From the NCBI RefSeq assembly GCF_900102365.1, contig NZ_FOIN01000001.1:40064-104063 (forward strand): DNA of 64,000 nucleotides, written 5' to 3'. The position numbers were made by a program, and so were the translations under genes. The notes beneath the pieces were generated by a model. That model saw only the letters and a list, made by a program, of their open reading frames with translations, was not told where the DNA came from and made no database searches. The first letter of the stretch is position 1, and each line of letters starts with the position of its first letter. Of this stretch, positions 55,340 through 63,657 are shown piece by piece. Source of the stretch: Thomasclavelia cocleata. GTDB lineage: Bacteria > Bacillota_I > Bacilli_A > Erysipelotrichales > Coprobacillaceae.

Positions 55340-56791
55340 CTAATAATCCATTGGAACGTTTGTGAATCCAACTTCTTTCAAAATATTTCTACTTAAATCA
55401 TGTTCAACTACTATCTGATATGTATTGGCTGCACCCTCTCTGTTTTTAACAATAAATATTATTTGATAATGCTTATTATCAGCCAATCTTACTGGCACCT
55501 TTGACAATCCATTTTTACCAGCATACGTATAGATATTTAACGCCCGTTTACCGCCTGGTCTTTCATCGTCAAATAATGTTCTTATCATCAAACAGGTACT
55601 TGCAGGATCAACAATATTTTTTGCCATACCAATATTGTCTTGAGTATAATATCTTTGCATTACACTTCCTTTTGATAATTGAAATGTGATAAGTATATGT
55701 ACATTTTTACTCTCTGGTTTTACAATATCGTTAATTTCAACCATGTTTTGTTGCATTTGCAACCATGCATGACTCTCAACCTTTCCTGCATCCATTTTAT
55801 AAGTGTCTAGTGCAAAATATCTAATACCAAGACTTATGTATTTATTCATAATTTTAATAACATTTTTAGTTTTATACTTTTTAAAAGGAATTATAGTAAT
55901 AACATTATCTTTGTCTTTATTTTCTATCCATTTTGCTGCTTCAAGTAATAATTCTTTGGTCTCATTTTTGAAAGAGCCATCTCTAACTGTTTGTTTTTGA
56001 AGATCTTTTTTTATAACATTATTGGCCACATATACCAAAAATTCACGTTGCCATTTTTTTAGTCCATCCTCATTAAGCATAATGACTATTTTCTCATTAT
56101 TTTCAATAATGCTTGGTATCGTAGAACTTCTTAAAAAAGCAGATTTTCCAACATTAGAGAGCCCACCAATTAAAGTAATTGAACCCATATATTGTCCGCC
56201 AGTTTCATTAGTTAACATCCTCATGTTGTGATATGGTAAACCAACTGCCAACCCTTCATCTAATTCATCAATTAAATCTCTAATTTTGTAAGATATACTG
56301 TATGACTTCATATCTGTATCAGCATTGATGAATATATCATTAAACATACATTCATATTCTTCATAGATTTCTTCAGTTGTACAATCTATAAATTCTTTTA
56401 ACTTGTTGTCATCAACAATAATTCCCATTTTACAGAGTTTTATTACTATGTTCCATTTTTTCAATTCACTAATATATCCATTAAAATTATCTTCAGAAAT
56501 ATATTCGATAGCATTTTTTATAGTATTATAACCGCCAAAATTTTCATAAACTGTTTTTAATTTTGGATGTTTTTCTAAATATAAACCAACAGTAATAACA
56601 TCTAATACATTCTTTTTTTCAATATTATATAAGTCATTCACTATTGCAAAATATACCTTCCAAGCATTATTGGTAAAATCATTAATGCTTAATTCAACGT
56701 TGGATAATAATTCAGGTTTTTTAAATAATATTGAAACTATATTTGCTTCACAAGGCAACTTGATTTCAGCAACCTTTTTAATAGTACTCAA
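55340..56791 (-). CDS. DnaB-like replicative helicase
   Basis: 483 residues. N-terminal DnaB helical domain (EANIVSILFKKPELLSNVEL) and a RecA-type core with Walker A IGGLSNVGKSAFLRS, MLNEDG and LITFQLSKGS. Length and order with primase fit. The TTG at 56791 lies directly against AAAGG, so initiation at an ATT three codons in is possible. Unwinds phage DNA. Confidence 0.85.
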   Translation of the reverse strand: MSTIKKVAEIKLPCEANIVSILFKKPELLSNVELSINDFTNNAWKVYFAIVNDLYNIEKKNVLDVITVGLYLEKHPKLKTVYENFGGYNTIKNAIEYISEDNFNGYISELKKWNIVIKLCKMGIIVDDNKLKEFIDCTTEEIYEEYECMFNDIFINADTDMKSYSISYKIRDLIDELDEGLAVGLPYHNMRMLTNETGGQYMGSITLIGGLSNVGKSAFLRSSTIPSIIENNEKIVIMLNEDGLKKWQREFLVYVANNVIKKDLQKQTVRDGSFKNETKELLLEAAKWIENKDKDNVITIIPFKKYKTKNVIKIMNKYISLGIRYFALDTYKMDAGKVESHAWLQMQQNMVEINDIVKPESKNVHILITFQLSKGSVMQRYYTQDNIGMAKNIVDPASTCLMIRTLFDDERPGGKRALNIYTYAGKNGLSKVPVRLADNKHYQIIFIVKNREGAANTYQIVVEHDLSRNILKEVGFTNVPMDY

Positions 56792-56841
56792 CCTTTCTTT
56801 TTCATATCCATTTAATATATTTTTTTCTATAATACAACCTC

Positions 56842-57288
56842 TTACCAGTATCCTTTTAATTTTTTATTTGTCTTTTTAGTTTTTGGTTTATATTTTGCTT
56901 TAAAATTATTTTCCAAATTAGTTAAATCGATTCCTTCTATTTTGCTTTTGGCTTTTTCAGATTCTTTAATTTTTGTATATAAATTGTTTAAATCACTCTC
57001 GACAATCTTTTTAATATATACAAATTTTGAATGTTCATTTTTAAAATTCTTTGTTTTAATTGCATAATCAATTTTATTTTTATTTAATTTAAACGACAAT
57101 AAAATGATTTTAAACGGATAATGAGCATTATCCTTAATCTTTCGATTTTCAATTGCCTTACCCGTTTGCAATCCTTTTAAACCTAAAACAATATTAGAAG
57201 GAAGCGACTGATTCTGATCATAATTAAACACATTAAGTTTTACATATTGATATAATTCATCCCAATCTTGTTTTTCTTGTTTAGTCAT
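56842..57288 (-). CDS. Hypothetical phage replication-region protein
   Basis: 148 residues, helical, Lys-rich C-terminus (KAKYKPKTKKTNKK). AAAGGAGG precedes the ATG. Between the Sak4-like ATPase and the DnaB-like helicase, so a replication role is possible; no family recognised. Confidence 0.62.
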   Translation of the reverse strand: MTKQEKQDWDELYQYVKLNVFNYDQNQSLPSNIVLGLKGLQTGKAIENRKIKDNAHYPFKIILLSFKLNKNKIDYAIKTKNFKNEHSKFVYIKKIVESDLNNLYTKIKESEKAKSKIEGIDLTNLENNFKAKYKPKTKKTNKKLKGYW

Positions 57289-57305
57289 CGCTTCCTCCTT
57301 TAATT

Positions 57306-59498
57306 TTATTTAGTCAACTTTAATATCTCTTTAGATAAGTTCAAATCAGTAATTTCTTGTAAATTAGTAAGTCCATATTTTTTTAGAATTAATAATATTG
57401 GAGTAACAACTTCTTTGTTTGTTTTATTTTTTACAATAAATGCTTGAATGGTTTCAATATTTTCTTTTAATTCTTTTTCTTCTTTGATAATTTTTTGTTG
57501 AACTTCGATTTCTTTCATTCTTTTCTTAATTTCTTCATCTTGCTCCATTTTTGTTTCATCAAATGATTTATTTGATTTAGCCTGTTCTGCCTTAATTGCA
57601 TCTGTTAAAGCTTTAATGAATTCAACAGAATCAAACTCTATTTCAGGTACAATTTCCGCAAATCTTGAACCAGAGTCGATTACATATGCATCATCTCTAA
57701 ATTTAATTTTTCGAGATTGCGATTTTAAAGTCTTTTTAATTACTTCGTTTCCTTTGAAATCTTTTTTTCCTGTTTTTTCTGATGAGATAGTTCTGTCAAA
57801 GTATGCCAATGCTAAGAAATGAACTTTCTTTTTTAAACCATTGAAATAAACTTTTTCAACATCATTTGTCAATGTCGTATATGTTTCACCACTAACAGTG
57901 TCAGTGATTTCTTTTGGTTTCACGTGACCAATTACAATAAAGTTAATACCAACTTCTTTAAATTCCCACAAAGCATCAAGCATTAGTTCCAACGCTTTCT
58001 TTTGTCCTCTTTGATATCCCTTCCAAGCTGCATCGATTGATTTGACTTTAGCATCTGGATATTCTTTATTACTTTGACGAATAGATTCAGCTTCTGCTAA
58101 TTCAATAAAACCATCATATGTATCTATAACAACTACTTTTAAGTCTTTATAATCAGTGGTTCTATTTTCAATAATGTCATCTTTAATATCTTCAAAAGTA
58201 TCCCAATCTGATACGTCTTCAGCAATAATTCCCTCAATGGCATCTGCACCACTTTCTTTTCCCATTTCTAAGAATAAATAGCCATCTTCGCCAACTAATT
58301 CTTCACAAACCTCTTTAATTAATGTTGTATTGTGAGTAACAATATAGTCTTTTGTAATATATGTATGATCGGGGTTATCAACCATAATACATTGTGATTC
58401 TTCTTTTCCAACCAATTTAATATCTCTAATGATTTTAGAATATTCAAAACTTCTCTCTTTATTTAACTTGTTTTTATGTTTTGTGGATAAATGCAATTTT
58501 TCATAATCACCATAAATTGACATAGAATATTCAATTTCATTGCTACACTTTTTTGTACTGTTCTCATCTGTATGGTTATATTCGGTAATCTTAACAATAT
58601 AACCCAACGATCTTGCTAAACTAGAAATATCATTGGCAAGATGCTTAGAATAAATACTAATGCAAATATTATTCCCTCTTGCTATATGCCCCGTATTAAT
58701 GATTCCACTTAATAAAGCAAGCCTATTTTCAATAGATGAATAAATATAAATTTCAGGAACAAACTTCTCTTTTGACCCACGATTATTTAATCCTAATTTC
58801 TTAATTACTTCTTTGAAAGTATTCGATTTATCTGTTTCACATACAATACTTGCTTGTTTATAATTATCAAAACATCTTGTATGAAGTTTAACATTTAAGG
58901 ATGAAATCTCATTAGCTAACTCTTCAAATAGCTCATTCTCTGAGTTTGTAAAAGTATATACATCACCAGTGAACCCACCATTACCCAGCATTAATCCTAG
59001 AGCATAGGGCGATAATGGTAATTTATTTTGATTATCAAATTCAATAGGTAAGTTTATAGGGACACTATATTTATAGTTAAATTTACTTTTTTTATTAATG
59101 TTGTTAACGGGAGTTTTATAATCTTTTAAAATTTCCTCCAATGTTACTACTTTATAACGATAGTCATTATATTTTCCCATATTTGAACGTTGCTTTGCTG
59201 TTTGCACTGTCCATAAATGTTTTAGTCCACATCGTGTAGAAGTACCATCTTCAAATGTTACTTCATAAACATCTTTTACACCTTGTGGGAAAACTCCAGT
59301 TACGGGATATGTTTTACCATCTCTACCATAAACCAAGTCTCCAATTTGAATCTCTCCCATTGGTTTCCAACCTGCGCTTGTAAGCACTGGTTCTGAGATA
59401 GGTTGTTCTTTACCAATCTTAGGTTCTCCTAATAAGATTGTATTATATGATAAAGGATCAACTTTTACGTGATTCTTTTTACCAAATCTTCTAACCAT
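57306..59498 (-). CDS. Sak4/RecA-like AAA ATPase interrupted by an intein
   Basis: 730 codons; mature extein about 370 residues. Extein N-part: NTILLGEPKIGK (P-loop, residues 19-30), then the intein (31-390), then TTLIKEV completing the Walker A. The C-part has Walker B VVVIDTYDGF and NFIVIGHVKP, typical of phage Sak4-type single-strand annealing ATPases, and a coiled-coil C-terminus. Inactive until splicing. It follows the SSB-like gene by one base. Confidence 0.88.
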   Translation of the reverse strand: MVRRFGKKNHVKVDPLSYNTILLGEPKIGKEQPISEPVLTSAGWKPMGEIQIGDLVYGRDGKTYPVTGVFPQGVKDVYEVTFEDGTSTRCGLKHLWTVQTAKQRSNMGKYNDYRYKVVTLEEILKDYKTPVNNINKKSKFNYKYSVPINLPIEFDNQNKLPLSPYALGLMLGNGGFTGDVYTFTNSENELFEELANEISSLNVKLHTRCFDNYKQASIVCETDKSNTFKEVIKKLGLNNRGSKEKFVPEIYIYSSIENRLALLSGIINTGHIARGNNICISIYSKHLANDISSLARSLGYIVKITEYNHTDENSTKKCSNEIEYSMSIYGDYEKLHLSTKHKNKLNKERSFEYSKIIRDIKLVGKEESQCIMVDNPDHTYITKDYIVTHNTTLIKEVCEELVGEDGYLFLEMGKESGADAIEGIIAEDVSDWDTFEDIKDDIIENRTTDYKDLKVVVIDTYDGFIELAEAESIRQSNKEYPDAKVKSIDAAWKGYQRGQKKALELMLDALWEFKEVGINFIVIGHVKPKEITDTVSGETYTTLTNDVEKVYFNGLKKKVHFLALAYFDRTISSEKTGKKDFKGNEVIKKTLKSQSRKIKFRDDAYVIDSGSRFAEIVPEIEFDSVEFIKALTDAIKAEQAKSNKSFDETKMEQDEEIKKRMKEIEVQQKIIKEEKELKENIETIQAFIVKNKTNKEVVTPILLILKKYGLTNLQEITDLNLSKEILKLTK
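58329..59408 (-). other. Class 3 intein with degenerate LAGLIDADG endonuclease
   Basis: 360 residues. Begins with Glu, not Cys/Ser; opening EPVLTSAGWKPMGEIQIGD is a Hint block A. Block B has Trp (GLKHLWTV, residue 96), block F Cys (SQCIMVDNPDHTY, residue 370), block G Thr-His-Asn (388-390) followed by Thr +1. This is the W-C-T set of class 3 inteins. The endonuclease motifs ALGLMLGNGGF (166-176) and ALLSGIINTGHI (261-272) have lost the catalytic Asp residues. Confidence 0.9.
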
Positions 59499-60682
59499 TA
59501 GTCACCTAATTCTTTCAATAATTTTTCTAAATCTGCCGCTTCTTCATCATCCAATTTTGGATCAACTACTTTCATTTCTGTATCTTGTTTTTTATTTGTT
59601 GCTTTAGGCAAGATAAATTCTAAATCAGATTCTTCATATTTTTTTCTATCAATTTGAAGTTTTGGAGTTTTTGTTCCATCTTCATTAATAATCATTTTGA
59701 TGTCAGGTTTGATTAACATCATTCTTCGTTCTCTATTTGAACTTACTGAACATTTATCCAATGCTTCGTCAAGTTCATATATTCCCATATCAACCATTTG
59801 TTTAATATCATCATCCAAATCGTCATATGTAGCTGTTACAATGGTTCCACCTTCAATAAATCTTCCTACAAAAGTAATTGCTGTAACGCCCTCTTTAACT
59901 TTGAATAATAATCGTATTAATTTTAAATATTTTTCATTATCTGAATTATCTATTTTATATTCAAAGTTCACTTTAAATGGATAAGTTTGTTTTACATCAA
60001 CGCCTTTATAATCTTTAAGGTAATCCGCCACATAACCATCTATTAATAAACATCCTTTATCTTTGTCATATTTTTTAACATCTAGGCAGTCCTTATCGAA
60101 TAATACTGTTTGAGTAAATTTGGCATCATATTCTTCTGGTTTTTTATTTGAAAGATAGATTGCTTTAATTTCTTTATTTACCACTACATTATCATCATTA
60201 TTAAATGAATATTTTAAATTTCCTTTGACATTAACAATCATACCTTCTTCAAGGTTTTCTTTAATATAATTTATAAAATCATAAGAACTCAAAAATTCTT
60301 CAATAACTAAATTATCATTAACATCCTTTTTTAAGCCTGCTTTATAGAAACAATTTTTACCAATAGTCATTAAAATATCTTTATTGTCTCTATCTTCCCA
60401 AGCAATATCAAATCTGTTATCAAAATCATCATATCCATTTTCATCTTTACCATGAACATATACTAAATTTTTACGATCTTTTCCATAACCACCCATTGCT
60501 TTCCCGTATATCACACCACATTCTTCTCCGCAGTTGATTCCAAGATTTAGGCTGTTATAAATCCAATCACTCTTTTTTGACTTTTCATCTATTTGGAAAG
60601 TAAATTTATTAAATTTAGCAACTTTCCCCACCAAACTAAAGCTTGATGCACCTCTTTTTAATCCATTTTGTTTTTCTGCCAT
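59498..60682 (-). CDS. SSB-like phage protein with acidic tail
   Basis: 394 residues from ATG 60682 (GGAGG upstream). Beta-rich, with an OB-like N-terminal region (FSLVGKVAKFNKFTF; GMIVNVKGNLKY) and a C-terminal acidic tail DDEEAADLEKLLKELGD. Its direct neighbour is the Sak4-like ATPase, whose relatives need an SSB partner. Family not firmly recognised. Confidence 0.55.
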   Translation of the reverse strand: MAEKQNGLKRGASSFSLVGKVAKFNKFTFQIDEKSKKSDWIYNSLNLGINCGEECGVIYGKAMGGYGKDRKNLVYVHGKDENGYDDFDNRFDIAWEDRDNKDILMTIGKNCFYKAGLKKDVNDNLVIEEFLSSYDFINYIKENLEEGMIVNVKGNLKYSFNNDDNVVVNKEIKAIYLSNKKPEEYDAKFTQTVLFDKDCLDVKKYDKDKGCLLIDGYVADYLKDYKGVDVKQTYPFKVNFEYKIDNSDNEKYLKLIRLLFKVKEGVTAITFVGRFIEGGTIVTATYDDLDDDIKQMVDMGIYELDEALDKCSVSSNRERRMMLIKPDIKMIINEDGTKTPKLQIDRKKYEESDLEFILPKATNKKQDTEMKVVDPKLDDEEAADLEKLLKELGD

Positions 60683-60729
60683 TAAATCCTCCATTTTCTT
60701 TTTTTATTTTAAATTTATTTTCAACGTTA

Positions 60730-61278
60730 CTATCGGACTACTTTTTCTTCGTCATCTTTCACGTTTGAAACTTTTTTGTCATACTCAGCCATAATTGCCA
60801 TGTATTTATTTTCTGAAATTTCTTCTAAACAATCATGGTCATGCCATTCGCCACAATTTGTTTGTGTATAATAAATCACACCTTCCTGATCAAAATACCT
60901 ATATTCATATTTACCGACATTTTTCAAATATGGCTCTAATGATGGTTTTACAACATTCTTTTTTATACTATTTTCTAATAGTAGCTTATGCCACTCTTCC
61001 ATCAATTTAGATTTTTGTTTCAATTTATAAAACCAAGTGCCATCAACAATTGTTTTATTTTTATCTAGTTGTTTTTTGACGCTAAAATTTAACTGTCCTT
61101 TTCTCAAATAAAATGAGTCAAACAAAGGTATAAATGCGCTTGTATCTATGTTATTTTCTTTAAGAAATTCATTAGCCAATTCGACCATTTTCTTTTTATG
61201 TTCTTTCCAAGTAAAATATTTTTTGTGTAAGGGCGAATCTCTAACAACTTTAAAGAAACGTTCTTTTCTTTCTTCCAT
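60730..61278 (-). CDS. Hypothetical phage protein
   Basis: 182 residues; ATG 61278 overlaps the RNA ligase stop (TGATG). Contains YTQTNCGEWHDHDCLEE with clustered Cys/His that could bind a metal. Unrecognised. Confidence 0.6.
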   Translation of the reverse strand: MEERKERFFKVVRDSPLHKKYFTWKEHKKKMVELANEFLKENNIDTSAFIPLFDSFYLRKGQLNFSVKKQLDKNKTIVDGTWFYKLKQKSKLMEEWHKLLLENSIKKNVVKPSLEPYLKNVGKYEYRYFDQEGVIYYTQTNCGEWHDHDCLEEISENKYMAIMAEYDKKVSNVKDDEEKVVR

Positions 61279-62207
61279 CAATCTGCTACTTTCACGAATA
61301 GACTAGGCTTAATTAATTTAATTTGATTTGTAATCTCAGCTTGCAAAACTTTAAAATTTATAGTTGGTTTTTTATAGTCTTGAACAATATTCCAAATTTC
61401 TTCATCAATTATAGTGTGATATAGTACACTTAATAAACATGGAATTAATCTTTTTCTATCATTTATAGGATCAAAATTATCACCATTTATAATTTTTTGA
61501 TATTCTTTTTCAACTAATGCCTCTGTTACATATTTTTTAGATATTTTTGTTTCAATAGAAGTTGTATCTTCGTTTAGTTGAGCTTTGGATTTTTTACCAG
61601 AGTTATTGAGATACTCACTATGAATTGCTTTTGCCCATGTTTTTCTACCATACTTGTTAACATATTGATAATTTTTAATTACAATTCCTTCACCATACCC
61701 CATACCTTCTTTAATAAGGTAGGTATTAGAGTTTAATTCTTTAACAATTTGATCAATTGTAGGATTCTCTAATATATTAATAACTGGAATATAATCAATC
61801 TTATATTTATCTAGTAGTGGACTATATTCTTCAAAACTTAAATATCTTATATCTTCGCCTAAATCTTCGCAAACGTCAAATACATAAAATTTATCCCATG
61901 CATCATCATTGTAAGTTTTTAGCGAATGGGGTTTTAAAAACTCTCCAAACAACCTGTGGTTAGGATGTTCTCTTAAATAATTTGTTATATTTTCATTTTT
62001 ATTATAATGATTATAAAACCCTTGATTATCTTGAAATAATGTCAGCTCTCTTCGTCTACTTCCACAACCTAGTGTTCCATCGTCATTTAACCAAATTGAA
62101 GCATTAGTTCCATCAATTTTAGGTTGGATAAATACCTTTCCATTTAAAATACCCTCGGTTTCAGAAGTTCCGAGTCTTGCAATATGTTGATACTTTTTAA
62201 ACTCCAT
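61278..62207 (-). CDS. RNA ligase (Rnl2-like)
   Basis: 309 residues of the nucleotidyltransferase ligase family. Motif I PKIDGTNASIW carries the adenylated Lys; RRREL, FGEFLKPH, EGIVIKNY (IV) and KTWAKA (V) follow. Seals RNA nicks or breaks; in phages often counters host tRNA cleavage. No polynucleotide kinase partner is seen in the window. AAGGAGAAGG precedes the ATG. Confidence 0.88.
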   Translation of the reverse strand: MEFKKYQHIARLGTSETEGILNGKVFIQPKIDGTNASIWLNDDGTLGCGSRRRELTLFQDNQGFYNHYNKNENITNYLREHPNHRLFGEFLKPHSLKTYNDDAWDKFYVFDVCEDLGEDIRYLSFEEYSPLLDKYKIDYIPVINILENPTIDQIVKELNSNTYLIKEGMGYGEGIVIKNYQYVNKYGRKTWAKAIHSEYLNNSGKKSKAQLNEDTTSIETKISKKYVTEALVEKEYQKIINGDNFDPINDRKRLIPCLLSVLYHTIIDEEIWNIVQDYKKPTINFKVLQAEITNQIKLIKPSLFVKVAD

Positions 62208-62223
62208 TTACTATTCCTTCTCC

Positions 62224-62472
62224 TTATCTTAATACCAAACTAAATTGTTCTTTTTTAGATGCTCCAGGCGTAATCCAAATAGGCTGATGGTTATCATCTT
62301 CTATTCTAATATCGTGAGTACTGTTCTTAAGCCTTAAAATTTTATAAATCTTACCTACTGTCAAACTTGGTCTATTTGTTTTCACACATTTCATATATTG
62401 ATATTTTTTTCTTTTTTTGTTTCTCTTGTTAACATCATTTAACTCATTCTCATTCATATTAATATTTTCCAT
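62224..62472 (-). CDS. Small phage protein, SH3-like
   Basis: 82 residues; basic linker NKRNKKRKKYQY then a beta barrel-like CVKTNRPSLTVGKIYKILRL and IRIEDDNHQPIWI, as in many small phage proteins of unknown role. Confidence 0.6.
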   Translation of the reverse strand: MENINMNENELNDVNKRNKKRKKYQYMKCVKTNRPSLTVGKIYKILRLKNSTHDIRIEDDNHQPIWITPGASKKEQFSLVLR

Positions 62473-62556
62473 TTTTCTACCTCATTCTTTCTATTTATTT
62501 CTATTCATCAATTTTCTTTTTTTTACATATTTTTCCCATTTATACAATTTACAAAC

Positions 62557-62585
62557 TGTATATTTGTTTATTTCCTAAACATCAA
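62557..62585 (-). promoter_or_regulatory. Putative phage promoter
   Basis: Minus strand TTGATG (62580-62585), 17-bp spacer, TATACA (62557-62562), in the gap before the 82-residue gene and the RNA ligase operon. Nothing else seen in 62473-62634. Confidence 0.45.
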
Positions 62586-62634
62586 GATACAATAAAACCA
62601 TTCTGATATCTTTAACATATACCAGTACTTGCAC

Positions 62635-63465
62635 TTATTCTTCTACGACACCAATAATTTCAACTTTCTCACATCTGATTTTACCATCTGTTTGATAAGG
62701 TACGCACACACCCATTAGCCATTCGTTTCTAATAAGAACTTTATATATTGTTCGACCTGAAGTTGTTATGTCTCCTTTAACCCAATCTAAAGTTGCTACA
62801 TTTATACCGCACCCACAGCCACTTGTTCTATTGAAATTGACATTTTCTTCTATTACTTCTCCTATTTCAATTTTCCAATTAGGATTTGGTTTATAGCATA
62901 GACCAAATGTTTTATAGGCAATATATCCCTCATCAGTTTTTTCGAAATATTTATTCATAATTTCGATTGCTGATGGTAAGCCTTTTGCATTACTTAAATT
63001 TGCATATCTTAAATTTGCACCACTTAATTTTGCACCACTTAAATTTGCATCAGTTAAATTTGCACCACTTAAATTTGCATCAGTTAAATTTGCATATCTT
63101 AAATTTGCATATCTTAAATTTGCATATCTTAAATTTGCACCACTTAATTTTGCACCACTTAAATTTGCATCAGTTAAATTTGCACCACTTAAATTTGCAT
63201 CAGTTAAATTTGCATATCTTAAATTTGCATATCTTAAATTTGCATATCTTAAATTTGCACCACTTAATTTTGCATCAGTTAAATTTGCACCTCTTAAATC
63301 TGCATTACTTAAATTTGCATTAATTAAATTTGCGTCAATTAAATCAGTATAACTCAAATCAGCTTTTACACTTTCTTTTTCCCCTTTTAACCACTTTTTA
63401 TGAAGTTCTAATATTTTATCTAAATCTTCTCTTGTAATTTTTCTTAATTCACTGTTATCTAACAT
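62635..63465 (-). CDS. Pentapeptide-repeat protein
   Basis: 276 residues: helical head (~1-40), about 25 A(N/D)LXX pentapeptides from ~43 to 170 making a right-handed quadrilateral beta-helix, and a C-terminal domain with SGCGCGINVATLDWVKGDIT and RNEWLMGVCVP (DUF5758-like). Such helices can mimic DNA; role here unknown. AAGGAAGG precedes the ATG. Confidence 0.85.
   Translation of the reverse strand: MLDNSELRKITREDLDKILELHKKWLKGEKESVKADLSYTDLIDANLINANLSNADLRGANLTDAKLSGANLRYANLRYANLRYANLTDANLSGANLTDANLSGAKLSGANLRYANLRYANLRYANLTDANLSGANLTDANLSGAKLSGANLRYANLSNAKGLPSAIEIMNKYFEKTDEGYIAYKTFGLCYKPNPNWKIEIGEVIEENVNFNRTSGCGCGINVATLDWVKGDITTSGRTIYKVLIRNEWLMGVCVPYQTDGKIRCEKVEIIGVVEE
63001..63274. repeat. 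120-bp tandem duplication inside the pentapeptide gene
   Basis: 63001-63120 is repeated identically at 63121-63240, with a third partial copy to about 63274. The unit is itself eight 15-bp pentapeptide codon sets. Confidence 0.9.
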
Positions 63466-63498
63466 AATTTATCCTTCCTTTTCGTTAAAATCTCTCTT

Positions 63499-63657
63499 TT
63501 AATCAAACAATATTTGTTCTAAAACTTTAGCATAAACTGTAATTAATGCGTCGCTAAATTCATCAAATTCTTCTAAACTTTCACTTTCAATTTCTAAATT
63601 ATATTTTTCAATTTCTTTATGCAAATCATCTTCAAAGTTATTATTTTTTTTTAACAA
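63499..63657 (-). CDS. Probable frameshifted C-terminus of the gene at the right edge
   Basis: 52 codons opening with TTG and lacking a ribosome site, but overlapping the end of the upstream gene at a run of nine A. Joining at the run gives ELVKKNNNFEDDLHKEIEKY and a plausible acidic helical tail ending VYAKVLEQILFD. Confidence 0.45.
   Translation of the reverse strand: MLKKNNNFEDDLHKEIEKYNLEIESESLEEFDEFSDALITVYAKVLEQILFD

Noticed and set aside
63001-63274. CRISPR-like regular repeats
   Set aside because: Repeats are contiguous 15-bp units inside a coding frame with no unique spacers.
62967-63323. Plus-strand frame of LNLH-type repeats opposite the pentapeptide gene
   Set aside because: It is the antisense reading of a 15-bp repeat; no ribosome site, and the minus-strand frame is a clear pentapeptide protein.
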